DNA of 64,000 bases, from the NCBI RefSeq assembly GCF_963576545.1, contig NC_083638.1:31589400-31653399 (forward strand), in the 5' to 3' direction. A model generated the notes under the pieces. It was not told where the DNA came from, searched no databases, and saw only the letters and a list, made by a program, of their open reading frames with translations. Source of the stretch: Limanda limanda. Its lineage: Eukaryota > Chordata > Actinopteri > Pleuronectiformes > Pleuronectidae. The translations under genes were made by a program, and so were the position numbers. Shown piece after piece: positions 35,228 through 48,181 of this stretch (position 1 is the stretch's first letter; every line of letters starts with the position of its first letter).

Positions 35228-38200
35228 AATTCTTGAATTTTTCATCACACATCATCCCAAATGTCACTAAACAGCTGGAAACGGGGAGATAAGCCTTTTT
35301 TGGAAGCATTGATTAAGATTTCTGACTTTTTCATCACATGTCAGCCCAAGTGTCAAAAAAGCGCTGGAAACAGGGAGATATGCCTTTTTTGGAAGAAATG
35401 GTTAAATTCTTGAATTTTTCATCACACATCATCCCAAATGTCACTAAACAGCTGGAAACGGGGAGATAAGCCTTTTTTGGAAGCATTGATTAAGATTTCT
35501 GACTTTTTCATCACATGTCAGCCCAAGTGTCAGAAAAGCGCTGGAAACAGGGAGATAAGCCTTTTTTGGAAGAAATGGTTAAATTCTTGAATTTTTCATC
35601 ACACATCATCCCAAATGTCACTAAACAGCTGGAAACGGGGAGATAAGCCTTTTTTGGAAGCAATGGTTAACATTTTGACTTTTTCATCACATATCAGCTC
35701 AAGTGTCAGAAAAGCGCTGGAAACAGGGAGATATGCCTTGTTTGGAAGAAATGGTTAAATTCTTGAATTTTTCATCACACATCATCCCAAATGTCACTAA
35801 ACAGCTAAAAACGGGGAGATAAGCCTTTTTTGGAAGCAATGATTAAGATATCTGACTTTTTCATCACATGTCAGCCCAAGTGTCAGAAAAGCGCTGGAAA
35901 CAGGGAGATATGCCTTTTTTGGAAGAAATGGTTAAATTCTTGAATTTTTCATCACACATCATACCAAATGGCACTAAACAGCTGGAAACGGGGAGATAAG
36001 CCTTTTTTGGAAGCATTGATTAAGATTTCTGACTTTTTCATCACATGTCAGCCCAAGTGTCAAAAAAGCCCTGGAAACAGGGAGATATGCCTTTTTTGGA
36101 AGAAATGGTTAAATTCTTGAATTTTTAATCACAGATCATCCCAAATGTCACTAAACAGCTGGAAACGGGGAGATAAGCCTTTTTTGGAAGCAATGGTTAA
36201 GATTTTGACTTTTTCATCACATATCAGCTCCAGTGTCAGAAAAGCGCTGGAAACAGGGAGATATGCCTTTTTTTGGAACAAATGGTTAAATTCTTGAATT
36301 TTTCATCACACATCATCCCAAATGTCACTAAACAGCTGGAAACGGGGAGATAAGCCTTTTTTGGAAGCATTGATTAAGATTTCTGACTTTTTCATCACAT
36401 GTCAGCCCAAGTGTCAAAAAAGCGCTGGAAACAGGGAGATATGCCTTTTTTGGAAGAAATGGTTAAATTCTTGAATTTTTAATCACAGATCATCCCAAAT
36501 GTCACTAAACAGCTGGAAACGGGGAGATAAGCCTTTTTTGGAAGCAATGGTTAACATTTTGACTTTTTCATCACATGTCAGCCCAAGTGACAGAAAAGCG
36601 CTGGAAACAGGGAGATAAGCCTTTTTTGGAAGAAATGGTTAAATTCTTGAATTTTTCATCACACATCATCCCAAATGTCACTAAACAGCTGGAAACGGGG
36701 AGATAAGCTATTTTTGGAAGCATTGATTAAGATTTCTGACTTTTTCATCACATGTCAGCCCAAGTGTCAGAAAAGCGCTGGAAACAGGGAGATATGCCTT
36801 TTTTGGAAGAAATGGTTAAATTCTTGAATTTTTCATCACACATCATCCCAAATGTCACTAAACAGCTGGAAACGGGGAGATAAGCCTTTCTTGGAAGCAT
36901 TGATTAAGATTTCTGACTTTTTCATCACATGTCAGCCCAAGTGTCAGACAAGCGCTGGAAACAGGGAGATAAGCCTTTTTTGGAAGAAATGGTTAAATTC
37001 TTGAATTTTTCATCACACATCATCCCAAATGTCACTAAACACCTGGAAACGGGGAGATAAGCCTTTTTTGGATGCATTGATTAAGATTTCTGACTTTTTC
37101 ATCACATGTCAGCCCAAGTGTCAGAAAAGCGCTGGAAACAGGGAGATATGCCTTTTTTGGAAGAAATGGTTAAATTCTTGAATTTTTCATCACACATCAT
37201 ACCAAATGGCACTAAACAGCTGGAAACGGGGAGATAAGCCTTTTTTGGAAGCATTGATTAAGATTTCTGACTTTTTCATCACATGTCAGCCCAAGTGTCA
37301 AAAAAGCCCTGGAAACAGGGAGATATGCCTTTTTTGGAAGAAATGGTTAAATTCTTGAATTTTTAATCACAGATCATCCCAAATGTCACTAAACAGCTGG
37401 AAACGGGGAGATAAGCCTTTTTTGGAAGCAATGGTTAAGATTTTGACTTTTTCATCACATATCAGCTCCAGTGTCAGAAAAGCGCTGGAAACAGGGAGAT
37501 ATGCCTTTTTTTGGAAGAAATGGTTAAATTCTTGAATTTTTCATCACACATCATCCCAAATGTCACTAAACAGCTGGAAACGGGGAGATAAGCCTTTTTT
37601 GGAAGCATTGATTAAGATTTCTGACTTTTTCATCACATGTCAGCCCAAGTGTCAAAAAAGCGCTGGAAACAGGGAGATATGCCTTTTTTGGAAGAAATGG
37701 TTAAATTCTTGAATTTTTAATCACAGATCATCCCAAATGTCACTAAACAGCTGGAAACGGGGAGATAAGCCTTTTTTGGAAGCAATGGTTAACATTTTGA
37801 CTTTTTCATCACATGTCAGCCCAAGTGACAGAAAAGCGCTGGAAACAGGGAGATAAGCCTTTTTTGGAAGAAATGGTTAAATTCTTGAATTTTTCATCAC
37901 ACATCATCCCAAATGTCACTAAACAGCTGGAAACGGGGAGATAAGCTATTTTTGGAAGCATTGATTAAGATTTCTGACTTTTTCATCACATGTCAGCCCA
38001 AGTGTCAGAAAAGCGCTGGAAACAGGGAGATATGCCTTTTTTGGAAGAAATGGTTAAATTCTTGAATTTTTCATCACACATCATCCCAAATGTCACTAAA
38101 CAGCTGGAAACGGGGAGATAAGCCTTTCTTGGAAGCATTGATTAAGATTTCTGACTTTTTCATCACATGTCAGCCCAAGTGTCAGACAAGCGCTGGAAAC

Positions 38201-41200
38201 AGGGAGATAAGCCTTTTTTGGAAGAAATGGTTAAATTCTTGAATTTTTCATCACACATCATCCCAAATGTCACTAAACACCTGGAAACGGGGAGATAAGC
38301 CTTTTTTGGAAGCAATGGTTAAGATTTTGACTTTTTCATCACATATCAGCTCCAGTGTCAGAAAAGCGCTGGAAACAGGGAGATATGCCTTTTTTTGGAA
38401 GAAATGGTTAAATTCTTGAATTTTTCATCACACATCATCCCAAATGTCACTAAACAGCTGGAAACGGGGAGATAAGCCTTTTTTGGAAGCATTGATTAAG
38501 ATTTCTGACTTTTTCATCACATGTCAGCCCAAGTGTCAAAAAAGCGCTGGAAACAGGGAGATAAGCCTTTTTTGGAAGAAATGGTTAAATTCTTGAATTT
38601 TTCATCACACATCATCCCAAATGTCACTAAACAGCTGGAAACGGGGAGATAAGCTATTTTTGGAAGCATTGATTAAGATTTCTGACTTTTTCATCACATG
38701 TCAGCCCAAGTGTCAGAAAAGCGCTGGAAACAGGGAGATATGCCTTTTTTGGAAGAAATGGTTAAATTCTTGAATTTTTAATCACAGATCATCCCAAATG
38801 TCACTAAACAGCTGGAAACGGGGAGATAAGCCTTTTTTGGAAGCAATGGTTAAGATTTTGACTTTTTCATCACATATCAGCTCCAGTGTCAGAAAAGCGC
38901 TGGAAACAGGGAGATATGCCTTTTTTTGGAAAAAATGGTTAAATTCTTGAATTTTTCATCACACATCATCCCAAATGTCACTAAACAGCTGGAAACGGGG
39001 AGATAAGCCTTTTTTGGAAGCATTGATTAAGATTTCTGACTTTTTCATCACATGTCAGCCCAAGTGTCAGAAAAGCGCTGGAAACAGGGAGATAAGCCTT
39101 TTTTGGACGAAATGGTTAAATTCTTGAATTTTTAATCACAGATCATCCCAAATGTCACTAAACAGCTGGAAACGGGGAGATAAGCCTTTTTTGGAAGCAT
39201 TGGTTAAGATTTTGACTTTTTCATCACATATTAGCTCCAGTGTCAGAAAAGCGCTAGAAACAGGGAGATATGCCTTTTTTTGGAAGAAATGGTTAAATTC
39301 TTGAATTTTTCATCACACATCATCCCAAATGTCACTAAACAGCTGGAAACGGGGAGATCAGCCTTTTTTGGAAGCATTGATTAAGATTTCTGACTTTTTC
39401 ATCACATGTCAGCCCAAGTGTCAGAAAAGCGCTGGAAACAGGGAGATATGCCTTTTTTGGAAGAAATGGTTAAATTCTTGAATTTTTCATCACACATCAT
39501 ACCAAATGGCACTAAACAGCTGGAAACGGGGAGATAAGCCTTTTTTGGAAGCATTGATTAAGATTTCTGACTTTTTCATCACATGTCAGCCCTAGTGTCA
39601 AAAAAGCCCTGGAAACAGGGAGATATGCCTTTTTTGGAAGAAATGGTTAAATTCTTGAATTTTTAATCACAGATCATCCCAAATGTCAATAAACAGCTGG
39701 AAACGGGGAGATAAGCCTTTTTTGGAAGCAATGGTTAAGATTTTGACTTTTTCATCACATATCAGCTCCAGTGTCAAAAAAGCGCTGGAAACAGGGAGAT
39801 ATGCCTTTTTTGGAAGAAATGGTTAAATTCTTGAATTTTTAATCACAGATCATCCCAAATGTCACTAAACAGCTGGAAACGGGGAGATAAGCCTTTTTTG
39901 GAAGCAATGGTTAACATTTTGACTTTTTCATCACATGTCAGCCCAAGTGACAGAAAAGCGCTGGAAACAGGGAGATAAGCCTTTTTTGGAAGAAATGGTT
40001 AAATTCTTGAATTTTTCATCACACATCATCCCAAATGTCACTAAACAGCTGGAAACGGGGAGATAAGCTATTTTTGGAAGCATTGATTAAGATTTCTGAC
40101 TTTTTCATCACATGTCAGCCCAAGTGTCAGAAAAGCGCTGGAAACAGGGAGATATGCCTTTTTTGGAAGAAATGGTTAAATTCTTGAATTTTTCATCACA
40201 CATCATCCCAAATGTCACTAAACAGCTGGAAACGGGGAGATAAGCCTTTCTTGGAAGCATTGATTAAGATTTCTGACTTTTTCATCACATGTCAGCCCAA
40301 GTGTCAGACAAGCGCTGGAAACAGGGAGATAAGCCTTTTTTGGAAGAAATGGTTAAATTCTTGAATTTTTCATCACACATCATCCCAAATGTCACTAAAC
40401 AGCTGGAAACGGGGAGATAAGCCTTTTTTGGAAGCAATGGTTAAGATTTTGACTTTTTCATCACATATCAGCTCCAGTGTCAGAAAAGCGCTGGAAACAG
40501 GGAGATATGCCTTTTTTTGGAAGAAATGGTTAAATTCTTGAATTTTTCATCACACATCATCCCAAATGTCACTAAACAGCTGGAAACGGGGAGATAAGCC
40601 TTTTTTGGAAGCATTGATTAAGATTTCTGACTTTTTCATCACATGTCAGCCCAAGTGTCAAAAAAGCGCTGGAAACAGGGAGATAAGCCTTTTTTGGAAG
40701 AAATGGTTAAATTCTTGAATTTTTCATCACACATCATCCCAAATGTCACTAAACAGCTGGAAACGGGGAGATAAGCTATTTTTGGAAGCATTGATTAAGA
40801 TTTCTGACTTTTTCATCACATGTCAGCCCAAGTGTCAGAAAAGCGCTGGAAACAGGGAGATATGCCTTTTTTGGAAGAAATGGTTAAATTCTTGAATTTT
40901 TAATCACAGATCATCCCAAATGTCACTAAACAGCTGGAAACGGGGAGATAAGCCTTTTTTGGAAGCAATGGTTAAGATTTTGACTTTTTCATCACATATC
41001 AGCTCCAGTGTCAGAAAAGCGCTGGAAACAGGGAGATATGCCTTTTTTTGGAAAAAATGGTTAAATTCTTGAATTTTTCATCACACATCATCCCAAATGT
41101 CACTAAACAGCTGGAAACGGGGAGATAAGCCTTTTTTGGAAGCATTGATTAAGATTTCTGACTTTTTCATCACATGTCAGCCCAAGTGTCAGAAAAGCGC

Positions 41201-41417
41201 TGGAAACAGGGAGATAAGCCTTTTTTGGACGAAATGGTTAAATTCTTGAATTTTTAATCACAGATCATCCCAAATGTCACTAAACAGCTGGAAACGGGGA
41301 GATAAGCCTTTTTTGGAAGCATTGGTTAAGATTTTGACTTTTTCATCACATATTAGCTCCAGTGTCAGAAAAGCGCTAGAAACAGGGAGATATGCCTTTT
41401 TTTGGAAGAAATGGTTA
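35228..41417 (+). repeat. Copy 2 of the ~6.0-kb tandem duplication (6,190 bp)
   Basis: Second copy, 177 bp longer than the first because it keeps the N dimer and the extra T near 39.6-39.8 kb. The copy-copy junction at about 35,228 sits inside a B monomer. An L dimer (gcgctagaaac) passes into the dimer that followed D at 29,215, instead of into R as in standard HORs. That is the expected scar of unequal crossing-over between a D-type and an L-type B monomer. After its end the array goes on normally with L then R (gatcagcc, 41,479). Confidence 0.92.
37924..40045 (+). repeat. Full 12-dimer HOR copy (2,122 bp), with X in third place
   Basis: Runs from one T start to the next. The order is T (agctattttt), C (cctttcttgg, agacaagcg), a/X (aaacacctgg, A2 with T7), b (gtcaaaaaag, gataagcc), T' (38,652), E (ggaaaaaatgg), D (ggacgaaatgg), L (tattagctcc, gcgctagaaac), R (gatcagcc, cataccaaatggcac), P (gccctagtg, agccctgg), N (gtcaataaacag, ctccagtgtcaaaaaag) and S (gttaac, agtgacag). 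The next copy follows at once. The aaacacctgg in the third dimer is the clearest difference from it. Confidence 0.92.
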
Positions 41418-42167
41418 AATTCTTGAATTTTTCATCACACATCATCCCAAATGTCACTAAACAGCTGGAAACGGGGAGATCAGCCTTTTTTGGAAGCATT
41501 GATTAAGATTTCTGACTTTTTCATCACATGTCAGCCCAAGTGTCAGAAAAGCGCTGGAAACAGGGAGATATGCCTTTTTTGGAAGAATTGGTTAAATTCT
41601 TGAATTTTTCATCACACATCATACCAAATGGCACTAAACAGCTGGAAACGGGGAGATAAGCCTTTTTTGGAAGCATTGATTAAGATTTCTGACTTTTTCA
41701 TCACATGTCAGCCCTAGTGTCAAAAAAGCCCTGGAAACAGGGAGATATGCCTTTTTTGGAAGAAATGGTTAAATTCTTGAATTTTTAATCACAGATCATC
41801 CCAAATGTCAATAAACAGCTGGAAACGGGGAGATAAGCCTTTTTTGGAAGCAATGGTTAAGATTTTGACTTTTTCATCACATATCAGCTCCAGTGTCAAA
41901 AAAGCGCTGGAAACAGGGAGATATGCCTTTTTTGGAAGAAATGGTTAAATTCTTGAATTTTTAATCACAGATCATCCCAAATGTCACTAAACAGCTGGAA
42001 ACGGGGAGATAAGCCTTTTTTGGAAGCAATGGTTAACATTTTGACTTTTTCATCACATGTCAGCCCAAGTGACAGAAAAGCGCTGGAAACAGGGAGATAA
42101 GCCTTTTTTGGAAGAAATGGTTAAATTCTTGAATTTTTCATCACACATCATCCCAAATGTCACTAAA
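40046..42167 (+). repeat. Full 12-dimer HOR copy (2,122 bp), reference form
   Basis: Same T-C-a-b-T'-E-D-L-R-P-N-S order, with aaacagctgg in the third dimer. It is directly adjacent to the previous copy, giving two consecutive full HOR units. T marks are at 40,066 and 40,774 (708 bp), and the next unit's T is at 42,188 (1,414 bp later). One private substitution noticed is gaagaattgg at about 41,588 in the R dimer, where other copies have gaagaaatgg. I use this copy as the reference for the HOR. Confidence 0.93.
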
Positions 42168-44013
42168 CAGCTGGAAACGGGGAGATAAGCTATTTTTGGA
42201 AGCATTGATTAAGATTTCTGACTTTTTCATCACATGTCAGCCCAAGTGTCAGAAAAGCGCTGGAAACAGGGAGATATGCCTTTTTTGGAAGAAATGGTTA
42301 AATTCTTGAATTTTTCATCACACATCATCCCAAATGTCACTAAACAGCTGGAAACGGGGAGATAAGCCTTTCTTGGAAGCATTGATTAAGATTTCTGACT
42401 TTTTCATCACATGTCAGCCCAAGTGTCAGACAAGCGCTGGAAACAGGGAGATAAGCCTTTTTTGGAAGAAATGGTTAAATTCTTGAATTTTTCATCACAC
42501 ATCATCCCAAATGTCACTAAACAGCTGGAAACGGGGAGATAAGCCTTTTTTGGAAGCAATGGTTAAGATTTTGACTTTTTCATCACATATCAGCTCCAGT
42601 GTCAGAAAAGCGCTGGAAACAGGGAGATATGCCTTTTTTTGGAAGAAATGGTTAAATTCTTGAATTTTTCATCACACATCATCCCAAATGTCACTAAACA
42701 GCTGGAAACGGGGAGATAAGCCTTTTTTGGAAGCATTGATTAAGATTTCTGACTTTTTCATCACATGTCAGCCCAAGTGTCAAAAAAGCGCTGGAAACAG
42801 GGAGATAAGCCTTTTTTGGAAGAAATGGTTAAATTCTTGAATTTTTCATCACACATCATCCCAAATGTCACTAAACAGCTGGAAACGGGGAGATAAGCTA
42901 TTTTTGGAAGCATTGATTAAGATTTCTGACTTTTTCATCACATGTCAGCCCAAGTGTCAGAAAAGCGCTGGAAACAGGGAGATATGCCTTTTTTGGAAGA
43001 AATGGTTAAATTCTTGAATTTTTAATCACAGATCATCCCAAATGTCACTAAACAGCTGGAAACGGGGAGATAAGCCTTTTTTGGAAGCAATGGTTAAGAT
43101 TTTGACTTTTTCATCACATATCAGCTCCAGTGTCAGAAAAGCGCTGGAAACAGGGAGATATGCCTTTTTTTGGAAAAAATGGTTAAATTCTTGAATTTTT
43201 CATCACACATCATCCCAAATGTCACTAAACAGCTGGAAACGGGGAGATAAGCCTTTTTTGGAAGCATTGATTAAGATTTCTGACTTTTTCATCACATGTC
43301 AGCCCAAGTGTCAGAAAAGCGCTGGAAACAGGGAGATAAGCCTTTTTTGGACGAAATGGTTAAATTCTTGAATTTTTCATCACACATCATCCCAAATGTC
43401 ACTAAACAGCTGGAAACGGGGAGATCAGCCTTTTTTGGAACCATTGATTAAGATTTCTGACTTTTTCATCACAAGTCAGCCCAAGTGTCAAAAAAGCGCT
43501 GGAAACAGGGAGATATGCCTTTTTTGGAAGAAATGGTTAAATTCTTGAATTTTTAATCACAGATCATCCCAAATGTCACTAAACAGCTGGAAACGGGGAG
43601 ATAAGCCTTTTTTGGAAGCATTGGTTAAGATTTTGACTTTTTCATCACATATTAGCTCCAGTGTCAGAAAAGCGCTAGAAACAGGGAGATATGCCTTTTT
43701 TTGGAAGAAATGGTTAAATTCTTGAATTTTTCATCACACATCATCCCAAATGTCACTAAACAGCTGGAAACGGGGAGATCAGCCTTTTTTGGAAGCATTG
43801 ATTAAGATTTCTGACTTTTTCATCACATGTCAGCCCAAGTGTCAGAAAAGCGCTGGAAACAGGGAGATATGCCTTTTTTGGAAGAAATGGTTAAATTCTT
43901 GAATTTTTCATCACACATCATACCAAATGGCACTAAACAGCTGGAAACGGGGAGATAAGCCTTTTTTGGAAGCATTGATTAAGATTTCTGACTTTTTCAT
44001 CACATGTCAGCCC
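41056..44013 (+). repeat. Block duplicated at 55,737-58,694 (offset 14,681 bp)
   Basis: About 2.96 kb from the dimer before D through L-R-P-N-S-T-C-a-b-T'-E-D-I-L-R matches at a constant offset of 14,681 bp (83 dimers). Fixed points are ggacgaaatgg (41,227 and 55,908), agctattttt (42,188/56,869 and 42,896/57,577) and ggaaccattg in the I dimer (43,437 and 58,118), a variant seen only in these two places. Private differences are gaattgg at about 41,588 here, and gaaacgatgag at about 58,099 and an S/V switch beyond the end in the partner. It overlaps other listed blocks, as expected for nested duplications. Confidence 0.88.
42168..43292 (+). repeat. HOR fragment T-C-a-b-T'-E, leading into D-I
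   Basis: Starts with T at 42,188 and T' at 42,896, then ggaaaaaatgg. It then passes into ggacgaaatgg and gatcagcc/cacaagtcag (I), the start of the block shared with 23.66-26.17 kb. It therefore begins as a third consecutive HOR after 40,046-42,167 but leaves the standard order at the I dimer. Confidence 0.85.
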
Positions 44014-46615
44014 AAGTGTCAGACAAGTGCTGGAAACAGGGAGATAAGCCTTTTTTGGAAGAAATGGTTAAATTCTTGAATTTTTCATCACACATCATCC
44101 CAAATGTCACTAAACAGCTGGAAACGGGGAGATAAGCCTTTTTTGGAAGCATTGATTAAGATTTCTGACTTTTTCATCACATGTCAGCCCAAGTGTCAGA
44201 CAAGCGCTGGAAACAGGGAGATAAGCCTTTTTTGGAAGAAATGGTTAAATTCTTGAATTTTTCATCACACATCATCCCAAATGTCACTAAACAGCTGGAA
44301 ACGGGGAGATAAGCCTTTTTTGGAAGCATTGATTAAGATTTCTGACTTTTTCATCACATGTCAGCCCAAGTGTCAAAAAAGCGCTGGAAACAGGGAGATA
44401 TGCCTTTTTTGGAAGAAATGGTCAAATTCTTGAATTTTTCATCACACATCATCCCAAATGTCACTAAACTGCTGGAAACGGGGAAATAAGCCTTTTTTGG
44501 AAGCAATGGTTAACATTTTGACTTTTTCATCACATATCAGCTCAAGTGTCAGAAAAGCGCTGGAAACAGGGAGATATGCCTTTTTTTGGAAGAAATGGTT
44601 AAATTCTTGAATTTTTCATCACACATCATCCCAAATGTCACTAAACAGCTGGAAACGGGGAGATAAGCCTTTTTTGGAAGCATTGATTAAGATTTCTGAC
44701 TTTTTCATCACATGTCAGCCCAAGTGTCAGAAAAGCGCTGGAAACAGGGAGATATGCCTTTTTTGGAAGAAATGGTTAAATTCTTGAATTTTTAATCACA
44801 GATCATCCCAAATGTCACTAAACAGCTGGAAACGGGGAGATAAGCCTTTTTTGGAAGCATTGATTAAGATTTTGACTTTTTCATCACATATCAGCTCCAG
44901 TGTCAGAAAAGCGCTGGAAACAGGGAGATATGCCTTTTTTTGGAAGAAATGGTTAAATTCTTGAATTTTTCATCACACATCATCCCAAATGTCACTAAAC
45001 AGCTGGAAACGGGGAGATAAGCCTTTTTTGGAAGCATTGATTAAGATTTCTGACTTTTTCATCACATGTCAGCCCAAGTGTCAAAAAAGCGCTGGAAACA
45101 GGGAGATATGCCTTTTTTGCAAGAAATGGTTAAATTCTTGAATTTTTAATCACAGATCATCCCAAATGTCACTAAACAGCTGGAAACGGGGAGATCAGCC
45201 TTTTTTGGAAGCATTGATTAAGATTTCTGACTTTTTCATCACATGTCAGCCCAAGTGTCTTAAAAGCGCTGGAAACAGGGAGATAAGCCTTTTTTGGAAG
45301 AAATGGTTAAATTCTTGAATTTTTCATCACACATCATCCCAAATGTCACTAAACAGCTGGAAACGGGGAGATAAGCCTTTTTTGGAAGCATTGATTAAGA
45401 TTTCTGACTTTTTCATCACATGTCAGCCCAAGTGTCAAAAAAGCGCTGGAAACAGGGAGATATGCCTTTTTTGGAAGAAATGGTTAAATTCTTGAATTTT
45501 TCATCACACATCATCCCAAATGTCACTAAACAGCTGGAAACGGGGAGATAAGCCTTTTTTGGAAGCATTGATTAAGATTTCTGACTTTTTCATCACATGT
45601 CAGCCCAAGTGTCAGAAAAGCGCTGGAAACAGGGAGATAAGCCTTTTTTGGAAGAAATGGTTAAATTCTTGAATTTTTCATCACACATCATCCCAAATGT
45701 CACTAAACAGCTGGAAACGGGGAGATAAGCCTTTTTTGGAAGCAATGGTTAACATTTTGACTTTTTCATCACATATCAGCTCAAGTGTCAGAAAAGCGCT
45801 GGAAACAGGGAGATATGCCTTTTTTGGAAGAAATGGTTAAATTCTTGAATTTTTCATCACACATCATCCCAAATGGCACTAAACAGCTGGAAACGGGGAG
45901 ATCAGCCTTTTTTGGAAGCATTGATTAAGATTTCTGACTTTTTCATCACGTCAGCCCAAGTGTCAGAAAAGCGCTGGAAACAGGGAGATATGCCTTGTTT
46001 GGAAGAAATGGTTAAATTCTTGAATTTTTCATCACACATCATCCCAAATGTCACTAAACAGCTAAAAACGGGGAGATAAGCCTTTTTTGGAAGCAATGAT
46101 TAAGATTTCTGACTTTTTCATCACATGTCAGCCCAAGTGTCAGAAAAGCGCTGGAAACAGGGAGATATGCCTTTTTTGGAAGAAATGGTTAAATTCTTGA
46201 ATTTTTCATCACACATCATACCAAATGGCACTAAACAGCTGGAAACGGGGAGATAAGCCTTTTTTGGAAGCATTGATTAAGATTTCTGACTTTTTCATCA
46301 CATGTCAGCCCAAGTGTCAAAAAAGCCCTGGAAACAGGGAGATATGCCTTTTTTGGAAGAAATGGTTAAATTCTTGAATTTTTAATCACAGATCATCCCA
46401 AATGTCACTAAACAGCTGGAAACGGGGAGATAAGCCTTTTTTGGAAGCAATGGTTAAGATTTTGACTTTTTCATCACATATCAGCTCCAGTGTCAGAAAA
46501 GCGCTGGAAACAGGGAGATATGCCTTTTTTTGGAAGAAATGGTTAAATTCTTGAATTTTTCATCACACATCATCCCAAATGTCACTAAACAGCTGGAAAC
46601 GGGGAGATAAGCCTT
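43293..46615 (+). repeat. Composite block: copy of 23.66-26.17 kb and 17.63-20.09 kb modules
   Basis: The left part matches 23,661-26,165 (offset 19,632 bp). The part from 44,152 to 46,615 matches 17,633-20,086 (offset 26,519-26,529 bp). Markers are ggtcaaattc (44,420), aaactgctgg with ggggaaat (44,469), gtcttaaaag (45,257), cacgtcag (45,948), ccttgtttgg and cagctaaaaacgg (near 46,060). Private changes are agacaagtgc near 44,022 and ccttttttgcaag near 45,119. Unlike the 17.9-kb copy, it keeps the ten bases deleted there. Confidence 0.87.
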
Positions 46616-46678
46616 TTTTGGAAGCATTGATTAAGATTTCTGACTTTTTCATCACATGTCAGCCCAAGTGTCAAAAAA

Positions 46679-46766
46679 GCGCTGGAAACAGGGAGATAAG
46701 CCTTTTTTGGAAGCAATGGTTAACATTTTGACTTTTTCATCACATGTCAGCCCAAGTGACAGAAAA
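46679..46766 (+). other. Hybrid B/A monomer: register-shift junction 2
   Basis: The unit begins as B (gcgctggaaacagggagataag). After ccttttttggaag it continues as A3 (caatggttaacattttgac, cccaagtgacag) and is followed by a normal B. It is 88 bp long. One monomer has been lost by joining the d dimer's B to the S dimer's A. The distance from the previous T' (42,896) to the next T (46,875) is 22.5 dimers, as this predicts. Confidence 0.92.
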
Positions 46767-46854
46767 GCGCTGGAAACAGGGAGATAAGCCTTTTTTGGAA
46801 GAAATGGTTAAATTCTTGAATTTTTCATCACACATCATCCCAAATGTCACTAAA

Positions 46855-48181
46855 CAGCTGGAAACGGGGAGATAAGCTATTTTTGGAAGCATTGATTAAG
46901 ATTTCTGACTTTTTCATCACATGTCAGCCCAAGTGTCAGAAAAGCGCTGGAAACAGGGAGATATGCCTTTTTTGGAAGAAATGGTTAAATTCTTGAATTT
47001 TTCATCACACATCATCCCAAATGTCACTAAACAGCTGGAAACGGGGAGATAAGCCTTTCTTGGAAGCATTGATTAAGATTTCTGACTTTTTCATCACATG
47101 TCAGCCCAAGTGTCAGACAAGCGCTGGAAACAGGGAGATAAGCCTTTTTTGGAAGAAATGGTTAAATTCTTGAATTTTTCATCACACATCATCCCAAATG
47201 TCACTAAACACCTGGAAACGGGGAGATAAGCCTTTTTTGGAAGCAATGGTTAAGATTTTGACTTTTTCATCACATATCAGCTCCAGTGTCAGAAAAGCGC
47301 TGGAAACAGGGAGATATGACTTTTTTTGGAAGAAATGGTTAAATTCTTGAATTTTTCATCACACATCATCCCAAATGTCACTAAACAGCTGGAAACGGGG
47401 AGATCAGCCTTTTTTGGAAGCATTGATTAAGATTTCTGACTTTTTCATCACATGTCAGCCCAAGTGTCAGAAAAGCGCTGGAAACAGGGAGATATGCCTT
47501 TTTTGGAAGAAATGGTTAAATTCTTGAATTTTTCATCACACATCATACCAAATGGCACTAAACAGCTGGAAACGGGGAGATAAGCCTTTTTTGGAAGCAT
47601 TGATTAAGATTTCTGACTTTTTCATCACATGTCAGCCCAAGTGTCAAAAAAGCCCTGGAAACAGGGAGATATGCCTTTTTTGGAAGAAATGGTTAAATTC
47701 TTGAATTTTTAATCACAGATCATCCCAAATGTCACTAAACAGCTGGAAACGGGGAGATAAGCCTTTTTTGGAAGCAATGGTTAAGATTTTGACTTTTTCA
47801 TCACATATCAGCTCCAGTGTCAGAAAAGCGCTGGAAACAGGGAGATATGCCTTTTTTTGGAAGAAATGGTTAAATTCTTGAATTTTTCATCACACATCAT
47901 CCCAAATGTCACTAAACAGCTGGAAACGGGGAGATAAGCCTTTTTTGGAAGCATTGATTAAGATTTCTGACTTTTTCATCACATGTCAGCCCAAGTGTCA
48001 AAAAAGCGCTGGAAACAGGGAGATAAGCCTTTTTTGGAAGCAATGGTTAACATTTTGACTTTTTCATCACATGTCAGCCCAAGTGACAGAAAAGCGCTGG
48101 AAACAGGGAGATAAGCCTTTTTTGGAAGAAATGGTTAAATTCTTGAATTTTTCATCACACATCATCCCAAATGTCACTAAA
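46855..48181 (+). repeat. 7.5-dimer form of HOR type 2 (1,327 bp)
   Basis: Between T marks at 46,875 and 48,202. The order is T, C, X (with a private gatatgacttt near 47,315), R (gatcagcc), P', c, then a d/S hybrid ending at T. It is the 8-dimer HOR minus one monomer. The same hybrid precedes it at 46,679 exactly 1,327 bp upstream, so a unit containing the hybrid was tandemly duplicated. The gatatgac change also recurs near 48,642, in the next HOR. Confidence 0.9.
48006..48093 (+). other. Hybrid B/A monomer: register-shift junction 3
   Basis: Same structure as the hybrid at 46,679: gcgctggaaacagggagataag joined through ccttttttggaag to caatggttaac. It lies 1,327 bp downstream and is a copy of the same event, not an independent one. 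It is followed by normal B and T dimers. Confidence 0.92.
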
